Shown: positions 1 to 9,019 of the stretch, in pieces
Layout: each line of letters starts with the position of its first letter
Numbering within the stretch: position 1 is the first letter of the stretch
Assembly (NCBI GenBank): GCA_902571375.1
Contig: CACGBP010000001.1
Span: forward strand, 112,501-176,500
Length of the DNA stretch: 64,000 bases
Direction of reading: 5' to 3'
DNA from: an uncultured Pelagibacteraceae bacterium
Lineage (GTDB): Bacteria; Pseudomonadota; Alphaproteobacteria; Pelagibacterales; Pelagibacteraceae
Made by a program: the position numbers and the translations under genes
The notes under the pieces: model-generated
The model's database searches: none
Told to the model about the DNA's origin: nothing
The model's input: only the letters and a program-made list of their open reading frames with translations

Positions 1-1
1 A

Positions 2-1084
2 AGCACAAAAAAACCAGTGATTTGTTCAACTGGCGGTTTAGATCTTGATGGGATTGATAATATTTATAGTTTTTTTACACATAAAAAAATACCTCTGACT
101 TTGTTGCATTGTGTAAGTATTTATCCAACAAAAAATTCAAAGTCTTTTAATTTGAATTTTATACGTAAAATGAAAAATAGATATCCAGATGCGCTTATTG
201 GGTATTCGGGTCATGAAGAAGAAGATAATTATTTACCAGTAATAACCTCATCTTCATTAGGTGCAGAGGTTTTTGAGAGACACTATTCGATATTTGATAA
301 TAGAAATCAATATTCTATAGATCAAAAGCATATCAAAAAATTGTTAGAAAATTTAAGTGAAAATATCAGCATGCTTGGAAATTATATAAAAAATATTTCA
401 TCACAAGAATTAGAAAGTCTCAATATTTTAAGAAGAGGAGTATTTGTTAAAAAAAATATTTCAAAAAATAATATAAAAAATAATTTTTACTATGCTTTTC
501 CAAAAATAAAAAAAACACAATTAGAACCAGGTTTTACTAATAAAGATATTGTTTATGGAAAACAAAAATTTAAAAAAGATGAACCTCTGATTGGAGAGAT
601 TAAAGAGACAAAACAAAATCAAATAAGAAAATATGTACATAGATACAAGTCAATGTTTACAGAGTCTAATGTCACAGTTTCAAATGAAAAAAGAATTGAG
701 TTGTCTCATCATTATGGGTTAGAAAATTTGGAAAAAACTGGCGCAATGTTGATTACAGTTATAAATAGTAATGAATATTGTAAAAAACTAATTGCAATTT
801 TTCCTGGTCAAAATCATCCTACACATAGACATTTTAAAAAAGTTGAAACTTTTCATTTATTATCAGGTGATTTAACAGTTGTCATAAATTCAAAAGTGAC
901 TGTAATGAAACCAGGAGATAAATTGAATGTTTATAGAAATGAATGGCACTCTTTTTCATCTAAAGAAGGGGCAATATTTGAGGAAATTTCAACAGAAGCA
1001 TTGAGTTATGATTCTGAATATAAAGAAAAAAAAATTAACAAACTAGATACGACTCAAAGAAAAACTTTAGTTCCAGTTTGGTAA
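2..1084 (+). CDS. neuB: NeuB-family nonulosonate synthase with C-terminal cupin, 5'-truncated by window edge
   Basis: The frame is open from base 2, so the start lies left of the window; about 360 residues are visible. They begin in the middle of the TIM barrel (KPVICSTGG), continue with a strand ending LLHCVS.YPT and the IGYSGH and FERHYS motifs of NeuB/SpsE-type PEP-dependent sialic, legionaminic or pseudaminic acid synthases, and then an SAF-like region (near EPGFTNKDI). A C-terminal cupin follows, with metal-binding His/Glu in HPTHRHFKKVE and a distal EWHSF. Family members condense PEP with an N-acylated hexosamine to make a nine-carbon keto sugar. The cupin tail is an addition to the minimal enzyme. 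The exact sugar cannot be told from sequence. It opens a plus-strand surface-glycan run. Confidence 0.85.
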   Translation, partial: STKKPVICSTGGLDLDGIDNIYSFFTHKKIPLTLLHCVSIYPTKNSKSFNLNFIRKMKNRYPDALIGYSGHEEEDNYLPVITSSSLGAEVFERHYSIFDNRNQYSIDQKHIKKLLENLSENISMLGNYIKNISSQELESLNILRRGVFVKKNISKNNIKNNFYYAFPKIKKTQLEPGFTNKDIVYGKQKFKKDEPLIGEIKETKQNQIRKYVHRYKSMFTESNVTVSNEKRIELSHHYGLENLEKTGAMLITVINSNEYCKKLIAIFPGQNHPTHRHFKKVETFHLLSGDLTVVINSKVTVMKPGDKLNVYRNEWHSFSSKEGAIFEEISTEALSYDSEYKEKKINKLDTTQRKTLVPVW

Positions 1085-1125
1085 TATAAGAACAATCGTA
1101 TATATATTAATTAATTTTATTTGCA

Positions 1126-1881
1126 ATGAATTTAAATCAAAATTGGCAGTTCGATGTTTTGAACATTTACAACTATAATCAATTCGGAAATTTAGAGCAT
1201 TATTTTAATTTTATAAAAAAAAATCACAAAAAAATTGATGGAGATCTTTTAGAAGCTGGCGTTTTTAATGGTAGGTCGTTATTAGGAACCGCACTATTAT
1301 TAAAAGAATTGGGATCAAAAAAAAAAGTATATGGCTATGATAGTTGGGAGGGTTTTCCTAAAAATTCATATTCAGTTTACGATGATTTTAATAACTGGAA
1401 AAGATTATTAAAAAAAAAAAGTATCACTAAAAAACACTACAATTATGTAATGCAAAATTTAAAATTTAGGTCCTTGATTTTGAATAAAAAAATAAAAAAA
1501 TTAAATCCTCAAAATATCTCAAGTTCATTAAATTTTTCTGGAGCAAATTATCAAGCATTGAAAAAAAAAATTAAACTTCTTAAATTAGATAATATTGTTC
1601 TTATAAAAGGAAATTTTGATAATACTATGAAAAGAATTTTTTCCAAAAAAATATTTTCAGTTTTAATTGATGCTGATTTATATAAAAGTTATAAGACAGT
1701 TTTTAATTTTGTTTGGAAAAAAATAGAAAAAAACGGAATAATTTATTTAGATGAATATTATTCTTTAAAATTTCCTGGGGCTAAAATAGCAACTGACGAA
1801 ATCTGTAATGACCACAACATAAAAGTTAATAAATTTAAACAAATCAAAGGTGATTTTGAAAGATGGTATTTAAAAAAGTGA
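1126..1881 (+). CDS. TylF/macrocin-type SAM-dependent O-methyltransferase
   Basis: 251 residues. SAM-binding motif I is LLEAGVFNGRS (41-51), followed by YGYDSWEGFP (69-78), the acidic ribose-contacting strand. A later VLIDADLY and an IYLDEYYSLKFPGA segment match the metal-binding part of the TylF family. These enzymes methylate sugar hydroxyls, so capping or decorating a glycan is the likely role. The ABC transporter gene starts 1 nt after its stop, so the two are probably co-transcribed. Family assignment is good; the substrate is unknown. Confidence 0.75.
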   Translation: MNLNQNWQFDVLNIYNYNQFGNLEHYFNFIKKNHKKIDGDLLEAGVFNGRSLLGTALLLKELGSKKKVYGYDSWEGFPKNSYSVYDDFNNWKRLLKKKSITKKHYNYVMQNLKFRSLILNKKIKKLNPQNISSSLNFSGANYQALKKKIKLLKLDNIVLIKGNFDNTMKRIFSKKIFSVLIDADLYKSYKTVFNFVWKKIEKNGIIYLDEYYSLKFPGAKIATDEICNDHNIKVNKFKQIKGDFERWYLKK

Positions 1882-1882
1882 A

Positions 1883-3601
1883 ATGAAATTTGAAAATATT
1901 TTAATTAATAAAAAAATAAGAAATTTAACATTAAAAACAGTTTCTCTCTTTTTTATTAATTCTTTGTTCGAATTAGTGGGTTTGTCTCTTATACCACTAT
2001 TTTTAAGTATTTTAGTTGATAACTATGTTTTGATTAACAAAATACCATTGGAAAGTATAAAAAATTTTATTTTAAGTTTAGACAAGCAAAATTTTATATA
2101 TTTTTTTTCAATGTTTATCTTAGTTTTCTTTTTTATAAAATCATTATTAAAAATAATTAACACTTATCTTGAGGCATTGGTTTATAAAAAAATATATGAA
2201 TTGAATTCTAAAAAACTATATCAGGGTTATATTGATATGCCTTTTATAAATTTTTTTGACTCAACTCCTTCAGTATTAACAAGAAATATTGTTCAAGAAC
2301 TCGAGCAATATATAAGACTTTATACTTATAAATTGTCAATTGTTAGAGAAGCATTTTTGCTAATTTTTTTATTGATAGCCTCATTTTATGTAAATTTAAT
2401 AGTTTCTACTTTTGCTGTATTAATTTTCTCTACACTTTCGATTATATTTTATTTGATTTTTAAAAAAAAGATTAAAAACAAAGGTAATACTTCACTTAAA
2501 ATTAGAGAAGATTTAGTGAAAAACTTAAATCAAGACTTTAATATGGTTAATCAAATTAAATTGTTTAGGTTAGGTGAAATAACAACCGATAAAATAGAAA
2601 ATTTAATTGAAAAAAATGAGAGTATAAAACTTTTTTTTAACATAATAAATCAATTACCAAGAATATTTTTTGAAATAATGATTGTAATTGGTTTCTTGTT
2701 TGTATTTTTTTACTTAAATAATGATCAAAAATTGAATTTTACTCTAGTACCATCGCTACTTTTTAATACATTAATATTTATAAGGTTGGTGCCTTCTTTT
2801 ATAGCTTTGACCAAGGGTGTTTCAAGATTAGATTTCTTTAAACCTTCTAAAAAATTAATAGAAAATGAACTAAAAATATTCAATCAAAATAAAGAGAGTT
2901 TAAAAAGTAAAAAAATAATTTCTAGATTTTCAAAAAAAATTCAACTTAAAGATATATCCTTAGATATTAAAAATAAAAATATTTTAAAAAACATAAATTT
3001 TACAATTGATCATAACTCCTCAATAGCTATTTTAGGTCCATCTGGCTCAGGTAAATCAACATTATTAAATTTAATATTGGGATTATTAGATCCAAATAAA
3101 GGAAAAATTATTATAGACGACAACGAACTCAAACAAAATGAGCGATGGTTTCCCGAAGTCTCCTATGTGCCTCAGGATATTTATTTAAAAGATGATACTA
3201 TTAATAACAATATAATTAACTTTTCTTTTAAAAATAAAGATAATATCAACAATAAAAACAGGTTAAAGGAAATTTTAAAAATTTGTGGTCTTGATTATTT
3301 AGAAAATAAAAAAGATATAAATTTAGAAGATTTTAAAATTGGAGACAGGGGCTCAAAAATATCTGGCGGTGAAAAACAAAAAATTGCACTTGCTAGAGCA
3401 ATATACTCAGATAAAAATTTTTTAATATTAGATGAAGGAACAAGTTCTTTAGACGAAATATCCCAAAATCAAATAAAATTTATTTTGGATAGTTATAAAG
3501 GAAAAAAAACCATAATTTTTGTTACACATAGAGAGTCAATTATATCAAATTTCGATAAAATCCTTAAGTTAGATAAGGGTCAAATGTTAAGTGAGAAATA
3601 A
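1883..3601 (+). CDS. ABC exporter, fused permease and ATPase (PglK/MsbA-like)
   Basis: 572 residues: an N-terminal six-helix membrane domain (about 1-310) fused to a nucleotide-binding domain. Visible motifs are Walker A GPSGSGKS (385-392), Q-loop VPQD (429-432), signature SGGEKQ (494-499), Walker B LILDEGTSSLD (514-524) and H-loop THR (548-550), so the ATPase looks active. Half-transporters of this shape in glycan clusters usually flip lipid-linked oligosaccharides (PglK type) or lipids (MsbA type). With glycosyltransferases around it, a flippase role is the best inference. The next gene starts 5 nt downstream. Confidence 0.85.
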   Translation: MKFENILINKKIRNLTLKTVSLFFINSLFELVGLSLIPLFLSILVDNYVLINKIPLESIKNFILSLDKQNFIYFFSMFILVFFFIKSLLKIINTYLEALVYKKIYELNSKKLYQGYIDMPFINFFDSTPSVLTRNIVQELEQYIRLYTYKLSIVREAFLLIFLLIASFYVNLIVSTFAVLIFSTLSIIFYLIFKKKIKNKGNTSLKIREDLVKNLNQDFNMVNQIKLFRLGEITTDKIENLIEKNESIKLFFNIINQLPRIFFEIMIVIGFLFVFFYLNNDQKLNFTLVPSLLFNTLIFIRLVPSFIALTKGVSRLDFFKPSKKLIENELKIFNQNKESLKSKKIISRFSKKIQLKDISLDIKNKNILKNINFTIDHNSSIAILGPSGSGKSTLLNLILGLLDPNKGKIIIDDNELKQNERWFPEVSYVPQDIYLKDDTINNNIINFSFKNKDNINNKNRLKEILKICGLDYLENKKDINLEDFKIGDRGSKISGGEKQKIALARAIYSDKNFLILDEGTSSLDEISQNQIKFILDSYKGKKTIIFVTHRESIISNFDKILKLDKGQMLSEK

Positions 3602-3606
3602 TTTAA

Positions 3607-5211
3607 ATGATAGTTAATAAGTTAATTAGTTATTTGACAAATAAAAAAAAAGATAAAATTAAAATTGATTATCCTATAATTAATAAATCTTCTAAAAAAA
3701 AAATATTAGTTGCAAATATAATAAGTGGACATAGGTTTTGTTCGATAATAGAGACTTCAATTGCTATGGCTTTAAAATTGAGGGGACATGATGTTTCTTT
3801 CTTGCAATGTGATAAAGCCCTAGATGCTTGTGTCATGTGTATAGCCGATGATTTTAAAAATAATGATGAATTTTTAGAAAAAGGAGCAAAAAAAATATGC
3901 AGTCATTGTTGGGATACTAGAAAAAATATTTTTTTCGATACACTACTACCAGTAAAAAAAATAAGTAATTATATCTCTAAAAAAGAAATTGAAGGAGTTC
4001 ATAAATTTTTTGATAATACTCCATTAAATAAATTAAATAAAAGTTTTAAGTTTAAAAATATTAATATAGGCGACCAATCGATAGCTGGATGCATAAGGTA
4101 CTTGGGTAAGTCAATCGTAAAAACAAAAAAAGAAAATTTAATAAAAAAAAAATATTTTGTTTCATCTGCAATTCTAGTTATTGCTTTAAAAAGATTATTT
4201 AAAACTGAAAAATTTGATACAATTTTTTTTAATCATGGAATTTATGTTCCACACGGTATTGTCATTAATGTTGCCAAAAGTGAAAAGATAAGATTGGTAT
4301 GTTATGGTAAAGGTTACAGAACAAATACTCTAATTTTTGATAGAGATGAAACATATCACAAAACAATGATCGATGAAGATACCTCAATTTGGAAAAAAAC
4401 TAATCTCATATCTGAATACAAAAAAAAATTATTAACTTATTTAAAAAGTAGAAGAAAAGGTACCAATGATTGGACAACATATTTAGATAATCCTAAAAAA
4501 AATTCTAAATTAATAAATAAATTTAAAGAAAAACCTGTTATCTTAATATTAACAAATGTTGATTGGGACGCCCAAATTTATTACAAAAATAATATTTTCA
4601 AAAATATGCATGATTGGATTATTTTTACAATTAAATATTTTGTAAAAAGGAATGATTTAAATATTATAGTTAGGATACATCCTGCTGAATTATCTGGCAC
4701 AGTACCATCAAAACTTAAAGTTAATGATGTAATTTTAAATCACTTTAAAAAACTACCTGAAAACATAACTATTATAAAGCCTGATGATAAATTAAGTACA
4801 TATGATTTAGCAAAAATAGCTGATTGTGCTATCGTTTATGGAACAAAAATGGGAGTAGAATTGTCACCATTTGGCTTACATACAATTGTTTGTGGAGAAG
4901 CTTGGATTAAAAATAAAGGAATAACAATAGATATAAAGAGTAAAAATAATTATCGTAATATTCTAAATAAATTACCTTTTAAAAAGAAATTAACCAAAAG
5001 TAAGATTTTATTGGCTCAAAAATATGCTTATTATTATTTTTTTAGAAAAATGATAAAAATTAATTTTATAAAAAAAATTAAAAAATATCCATTTTATGTT
5101 TATAATTACCAGCATATTAACAAATTAAGGCCTGGTAGGGACAAGGGTTTAGATATTATTTGTGATGGTATTGTGGATAAAAACGTAAAATTTTTAAATG
5201 AAAATAATTAA
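3607..5211 (+). CDS. Capsule-biosynthesis-like protein with N-terminal cysteine cluster
   Basis: 534 residues, soluble, no obvious signal peptide. The N-terminal part resembles a Rossmann-type glycosyltransferase fold (KKILVANIISGHRF, then GHDVSFLQCD). It carries five cysteines, C68, C75, C78, C98 and C101, the last four arranged as two C-x2-C pairs, which suggests a metal site. The C-terminal half (VRIHPAELSG, then YGTKMGVELSPFGLHTIVCGEAW) resembles the nucleotide-sugar-binding half of capsule synthesis or CDP-glycerol-transferase-like proteins. Its stop overlaps the start of the dioxygenase gene by 14 nt. A surface-glycan transferase is the best guess; the reaction is unknown. Confidence 0.5.
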   Translation: MIVNKLISYLTNKKKDKIKIDYPIINKSSKKKILVANIISGHRFCSIIETSIAMALKLRGHDVSFLQCDKALDACVMCIADDFKNNDEFLEKGAKKICSHCWDTRKNIFFDTLLPVKKISNYISKKEIEGVHKFFDNTPLNKLNKSFKFKNINIGDQSIAGCIRYLGKSIVKTKKENLIKKKYFVSSAILVIALKRLFKTEKFDTIFFNHGIYVPHGIVINVAKSEKIRLVCYGKGYRTNTLIFDRDETYHKTMIDEDTSIWKKTNLISEYKKKLLTYLKSRRKGTNDWTTYLDNPKKNSKLINKFKEKPVILILTNVDWDAQIYYKNNIFKNMHDWIIFTIKYFVKRNDLNIIVRIHPAELSGTVPSKLKVNDVILNHFKKLPENITIIKPDDKLSTYDLAKIADCAIVYGTKMGVELSPFGLHTIVCGEAWIKNKGITIDIKSKNNYRNILNKLPFKKKLTKSKILLAQKYAYYYFFRKMIKINFIKKIKKYPFYVYNYQHINKLRPGRDKGLDIICDGIVDKNVKFLNENN

Positions 5212-6121
5212 TTATTTAAATTATAGAGTTTCAAGTTTTTTGTATCTTTTAAGATATATATTCTTAAATCTCCCTCAACATTTTTTTTATTTAATTAGTT
5301 CAAAAAAAAAAAATTCCATTGAAGACCAAATCATTGATAACCTAAACAATAATGGATACCATATATGTAAATTAGATGATATTTTTCAAAATGGTGAGTC
5401 AAAACATTATTTAGATAAATTTCATGATATTACGACTGAAGGTTATAAATCCGAAATTTTTAAAAAAAAACATGAACAATACATTCAAAATTTTGATAAA
5501 TCTGGAAAGCATTATATTTTTAAATTTATAGATAATTTATCACAAAATACTTTATCAAAAAATCATCCTCTAATAGAATTTGGCACATCTGAAAAAATTT
5601 TGAATATCATTAATGGTTATTTTAAATTACACTCCAAATTACAAGGAACAGAAATTTGGCACACTTTCTTCTCTGACAAAAAAAATCAGTTAATGAATGC
5701 ACAAAGATGGCATAGAGATAGATGTGATTTAAATATAATAAAAATTTATTTATATCTAAACGATGTTGATGAAGAAAATGGTGCAATGGATTTTATCCCA
5801 AATTCCTTAAGAAATAAGAAATATCAAAATTTATCTAAATTCTCTTTTGGAAATATTGAGCCTTGGAAAGTTTATCCAAATGACCATCGAATAAATAATT
5901 TGGATAAAAAAGAAATTATTAAATTTATTGGAAAAAAAGGTACAATAGTATTTGTAAATACCGTAGGATTGCACAGAGGAGGAAGAGCTTTAAAAAAAGA
6001 AAGATTATTTTGTATGTGGAGCTATGTTACACCTGCCTCTCTATCCAGAAAAAAAAAATTTAATTTAGCTAATGATTTTAAATTTGATTTGTCAAAACCT
6101 GGCAATTATGCTTTAAAATAA
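5198..6121 (+). CDS. Phytanoyl-CoA dioxygenase (PhyH)-family Fe(II)/2-oxoglutarate oxygenase
   Basis: 307 residues. The iron-binding facial triad is visible as H172-x-D174 (in RWHRDRCD) and H259 (in GLHRGGR), on a cupin-like core with LYLNDVDEENGAMDFIPNS between them. PhyH relatives hydroxylate lipids and small molecules, and some act on sugars or secondary metabolites. Here the gene overlaps the capsule-like gene by 14 nt and closes the plus-strand run before a convergent minus-strand operon, so a tailoring step on a surface glycan or its lipid carrier is plausible but unproven. Confidence 0.75.
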   Translation: MKIINYLNYRVSSFLYLLRYIFLNLPQHFFYLISSKKKNSIEDQIIDNLNNNGYHICKLDDIFQNGESKHYLDKFHDITTEGYKSEIFKKKHEQYIQNFDKSGKHYIFKFIDNLSQNTLSKNHPLIEFGTSEKILNIINGYFKLHSKLQGTEIWHTFFSDKKNQLMNAQRWHRDRCDLNIIKIYLYLNDVDEENGAMDFIPNSLRNKKYQNLSKFSFGNIEPWKVYPNDHRINNLDKKEIIKFIGKKGTIVFVNTVGLHRGGRALKKERLFCMWSYVTPASLSRKKKFNLANDFKFDLSKPGNYALK

Positions 6122-6138
6122 TTTTACCACCACTAAAA

Positions 6139-6170
6139 AAAAAATAAATCAATTTCAAAATTTATTTTTT
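6139..6170. terminator. Possible bidirectional AT-only hairpin between convergent genes
   Basis: AAAAAATAAAT (6139-6149) and its complement ATTTATTTTTT (6160-6170) can form an 11-bp stem with a 10-nt loop between two converging genes, with A and T runs on the outer sides. It overlaps the last codons of the minus-strand gene. The all-AT stem makes it a weak terminator candidate. Confidence 0.35.
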
Positions 6171-6974
6171 ATAAATATCTAGTTCATGTTTTTTCGAGAA
6201 AACATCAATCAAACCATCTGGATCAAGATTAATTATTCTATTACTTCTAAATAATTCGTATGATTTAAATATTTCGTGAAAATACAACAACATATCAGAA
6301 ATCGATTTTCCAGTTTTATTTAAATGGTATTTCTTATCATCATCGTAAAAGTGTCTGTTAATTTGTAGAATACGATTTTCTTTATCAACTTTGATATTAT
6401 TCCAATGATTATTATCAAAGCCACAAATATAAATATTTTTATAACCCATATATATACAAGCTGATAAAGCTTTGATTCCCGAAATTGAATTATAATTATA
6501 TGTTTTTGTTATATCAGAAAAATTATCTGTTGAACTCGAAAAAAAATTATTGAAATATAAAACATTTAACTCTTTTGAGACATCATCATTGATATAGTTA
6601 ACTGGAATAAAAGTTTTTACTCCTAGTTTACTTAATTTATTTAAAGTTTCTCTATAATTTTTTTTTTCATTATCAGAAATGTCGGTTTTTTCTGGAATAA
6701 TTGTTCTTTTATCAGACAGTAAATAATAATCAGGTATAAGATTATTAGATAAATCAGACTCAAAATAACCCCCGACAGAAAATATTTCAAAATTGTTTTT
6801 TTTTATTGTTAAAATCTTTTTATAATCAATTAGATTCATTGAAATACCTGTTCCAAGTAAAAAAACGCTATAATCATTCTTTGAATTTTTTAATTTATGT
6901 GTTTCTCTAAAGTATTTTCCATATTTCAATGAAATTTTTAAATTTAAATAATTTTTTATAATCAAATTTTTCAT
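6162..6974 (-). CDS. GT42 sialyltransferase-like / DUF115-like protein
   Basis: 270 residues. The layout recalls the CstII (GT42) and MptE/DUF115-type fold: an early VFLLGTGISMN (37-47), where those families have a GNGPS-type loop; a central SGIKALSACIYMGYKNIYIC (165-184); and then GFDNNHW with H190, where GT42 enzymes have a conserved G-D/H region. If it is a sialyltransferase it would use a CMP-nonulosonate, which fits the NeuB-type synthase in the same island, but no CMP-sialate synthetase is seen here. It is the last gene of a minus-strand operon that begins with the EPS regulator. The assignment is remote similarity only. Confidence 0.45.
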   Translation of the reverse strand: MKNLIIKNYLNLKISLKYGKYFRETHKLKNSKNDYSVFLLGTGISMNLIDYKKILTIKKNNFEIFSVGGYFESDLSNNLIPDYYLLSDKRTIIPEKTDISDNEKKNYRETLNKLSKLGVKTFIPVNYINDDVSKELNVLYFNNFFSSSTDNFSDITKTYNYNSISGIKALSACIYMGYKNIYICGFDNNHWNNIKVDKENRILQINRHFYDDDKKYHLNKTGKSISDMLLYFHEIFKSYELFRSNRIINLDPDGLIDVFSKKHELDIYKK

Positions 6975-6982
6975 ACTATTAT

Positions 6983-8125
6983 CTATCTTATTTTTTCTAA
7001 AATTTTTATATAATTAATTGCAAAAATTTTAAATTCTTTATTATTTCTTTTTAAAAGTAAGTTATAATTTTTTTTTGGATATTTTTTTTTGCTTTTATTT
7101 TTTTTCTTAAGTATTTTTGAAAGATTTTTAAAATTTTTAATGTCAAAAAATTCACCTTTTGTTTTCAATTGTTCCTTATGAACTTCTATATTTGAGGCCA
7201 AAACCTTTGTATTTAATGATTTTGCCTCTTCTACAGCAGTATTCCAGCCCTCAGATTTTGAGGGATTAATTAGATAATTTGCATTTAAAATTAAATTCAA
7301 TTGCTCGTTTCTTGAGATAATTCCTAATATTTTAAAATTTTCAATTTTATTTTTTTTAATTCTATTAATTAGGTCGTGATAATATTTGCTTGATCTCCAA
7401 TCAAGCTTTGCGCCTGTAGATAAAATAGTAGGGTGTAGATTATTCTTTTTTAAATCTACCAAAGAGTCAATAACTAAATCATAATTTTTATGTATCCAAA
7501 ATTGATTTGAAATTAAAAAATAATTTTTAAATTTTTTATATAAATTTCCTTTAGGTTTTTTATTCGGAAGTTTATTAATGAAATTTAAAATTTTAGTTTT
7601 GTCATGAGCTTTTGGATATTTTTTTATAAATTCATCCCTTATAGTTTTACAACTAAATAAAATTATATTGGAATGATAAAGTGAAATTAATCTCTCAAAT
7701 GTTCTTTTTAATTTTTGTTTAAAAGTGAATAATTCTTTTAAATTTAAATCTTGCATGTCTGGTATCCAATAAATAGATTTTATTTTAGAGTTCTTCCCTA
7801 AAGGATAGGCATGCGAAAGAATATCAATATTATGTTTTTTTAATATATTTTCAAAAATAAAATCTCTTTTTAAAAGAATTAGGCAAATAAATCTGATATA
7901 ATTTATTAAGATATTAATTTTTTTACTTGGATCCAAAATCTTTAAATAAACTATTTTATGTTTTAGAAAAGCAGGATTTAATTTATTTTTATCTATACCA
8001 GTAAAAATAACAATCTTATTTTTAGAATATTTGATTAAACCCTCAAATAAATTATTAAAATAATTACTTCCACCCAACCAACGATTATGACTAAAATTTA
8101 TTACAAATCCAATTTTTTTTTTCAT
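6983..8125 (-). CDS. Glycosyltransferase family 4
   Basis: 380 residues, GT-B fold. The N-terminal acceptor domain has a GG loop (18-19). The donor domain begins at ISNQFWIHKN (205-214) and holds the E-x7-E element in SEGWNTAVEEA (291-301), followed by VLASNIEVHKEQL. These features mark retaining GT4 enzymes using NDP-sugars. It lies 3 nt downstream of the epimerase gene and 8 nt upstream of the GT42-like gene on the minus strand, inside the EPS-regulator operon. Sugar and linkage are unknown. Confidence 0.8.
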   Translation of the reverse strand: MKKKIGFVINFSHNRWLGGSNYFNNLFEGLIKYSKNKIVIFTGIDKNKLNPAFLKHKIVYLKILDPSKKINILINYIRFICLILLKRDFIFENILKKHNIDILSHAYPLGKNSKIKSIYWIPDMQDLNLKELFTFKQKLKRTFERLISLYHSNIILFSCKTIRDEFIKKYPKAHDKTKILNFINKLPNKKPKGNLYKKFKNYFLISNQFWIHKNYDLVIDSLVDLKKNNLHPTILSTGAKLDWRSSKYYHDLINRIKKNKIENFKILGIISRNEQLNLILNANYLINPSKSEGWNTAVEEAKSLNTKVLASNIEVHKEQLKTKGEFFDIKNFKNLSKILKKKNKSKKKYPKKNYNLLLKRNNKEFKIFAINYIKILEKIR

Positions 8126-8128
8126 TTT

Positions 8129-9019
8129 TTATAAAGATTTATTAAAATAGTTTTTTTTAAACCATCTTAAATATAAATTTAATTCTTTATTAAATTTTCT
8201 TTTTGGTTTCCAATTGTAGTGTCTTTTAATTTTTTTATTTAAAGAAATAAAATTTCTGGACTCCGATATATGCTGGTTTTTAATAAATATTATTTTATCT
8301 TTATATAAAAAATATTTTTTTATTTTATTAATTATTTTGTCAATCCTCATACCTTTACCAGAGCCGACATTATATATTTGATTTGAAGTGACTTTTTTAT
8401 CATTAATGATTTTAAATATTAATGATAAAAAATCTTTAATATTTAAAAAATCTCTTATTTGTTTTCCATTACCCAAAAATTGAGTTTTCCTGTAATTAAT
8501 TTTCTTACAAGCATCCCAAATTATCTGCTTTTTTAATCCTATTCCGTAAATAGAAAAAATTCTTAATATTATAATTTGATTTTTTTTTATTTTTAAAAGC
8601 TCTTTTTCAGAAAGAAGCTTAAATTTACCATAATAAGATGATGGAAAAACTTTATCTTCTTCATGAATTTTATAGTTATTTTTTTTTGCATAAACAGCTT
8701 GGCTTGAAAAAAAAATAATCTTAGAATTTATTAATTTAGTTTTTTTGATAAAGTTTATTAGATGCATTGTGCTCAATAAATTTTTTTTGTAATAATCGTT
8801 TTTATTAAATCTATTATTTCCCAATAAGCCAGAGCCTGCTGCATGTAAGATAATTTGAGGTTTGAATTTTTTTTTAATTAATTTTCGATATATCTTATTA
8901 CTATTTTTTCTATTAATAGTTTGAATTTGATATTTTTTTTCTCTTAGTAATTTGATGATATTTTTTGCAATATACCCATTCGCACCAGTAATAAGAATTT
9001 TCAAATTATACCTCTTCAA
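8129..9019 (-). CDS. NAD-dependent epimerase/dehydratase (SDR)
   Basis: 296 residues. The nucleotide-binding loop TGANGYIA is at 11-18. The catalytic Ser strand reads FFSSQAVY (103-110), and the Tyr-x3-Lys pair is Y130/K134 (SSYYGKFK). The C-terminal half has the RDFLNIKD motif of extended-SDR sugar-nucleotide enzymes. It probably modifies an NDP-sugar for the adjacent glycosyltransferase. Its start overlaps the end of the upstream methyltransferase-like gene by 14 nt, a sign of translational coupling. Confidence 0.8.
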   Translation of the reverse strand: MKRYNLKILITGANGYIAKNIIKLLREKKYQIQTINRKNSNKIYRKLIKKKFKPQIILHAAGSGLLGNNRFNKNDYYKKNLLSTMHLINFIKKTKLINSKIIFFSSQAVYAKKNNYKIHEEDKVFPSSYYGKFKLLSEKELLKIKKNQIIILRIFSIYGIGLKKQIIWDACKKINYRKTQFLGNGKQIRDFLNIKDFLSLIFKIINDKKVTSNQIYNVGSGKGMRIDKIINKIKKYFLYKDKIIFIKNQHISESRNFISLNKKIKRHYNWKPKRKFNKELNLYLRWFKKNYFNKSL

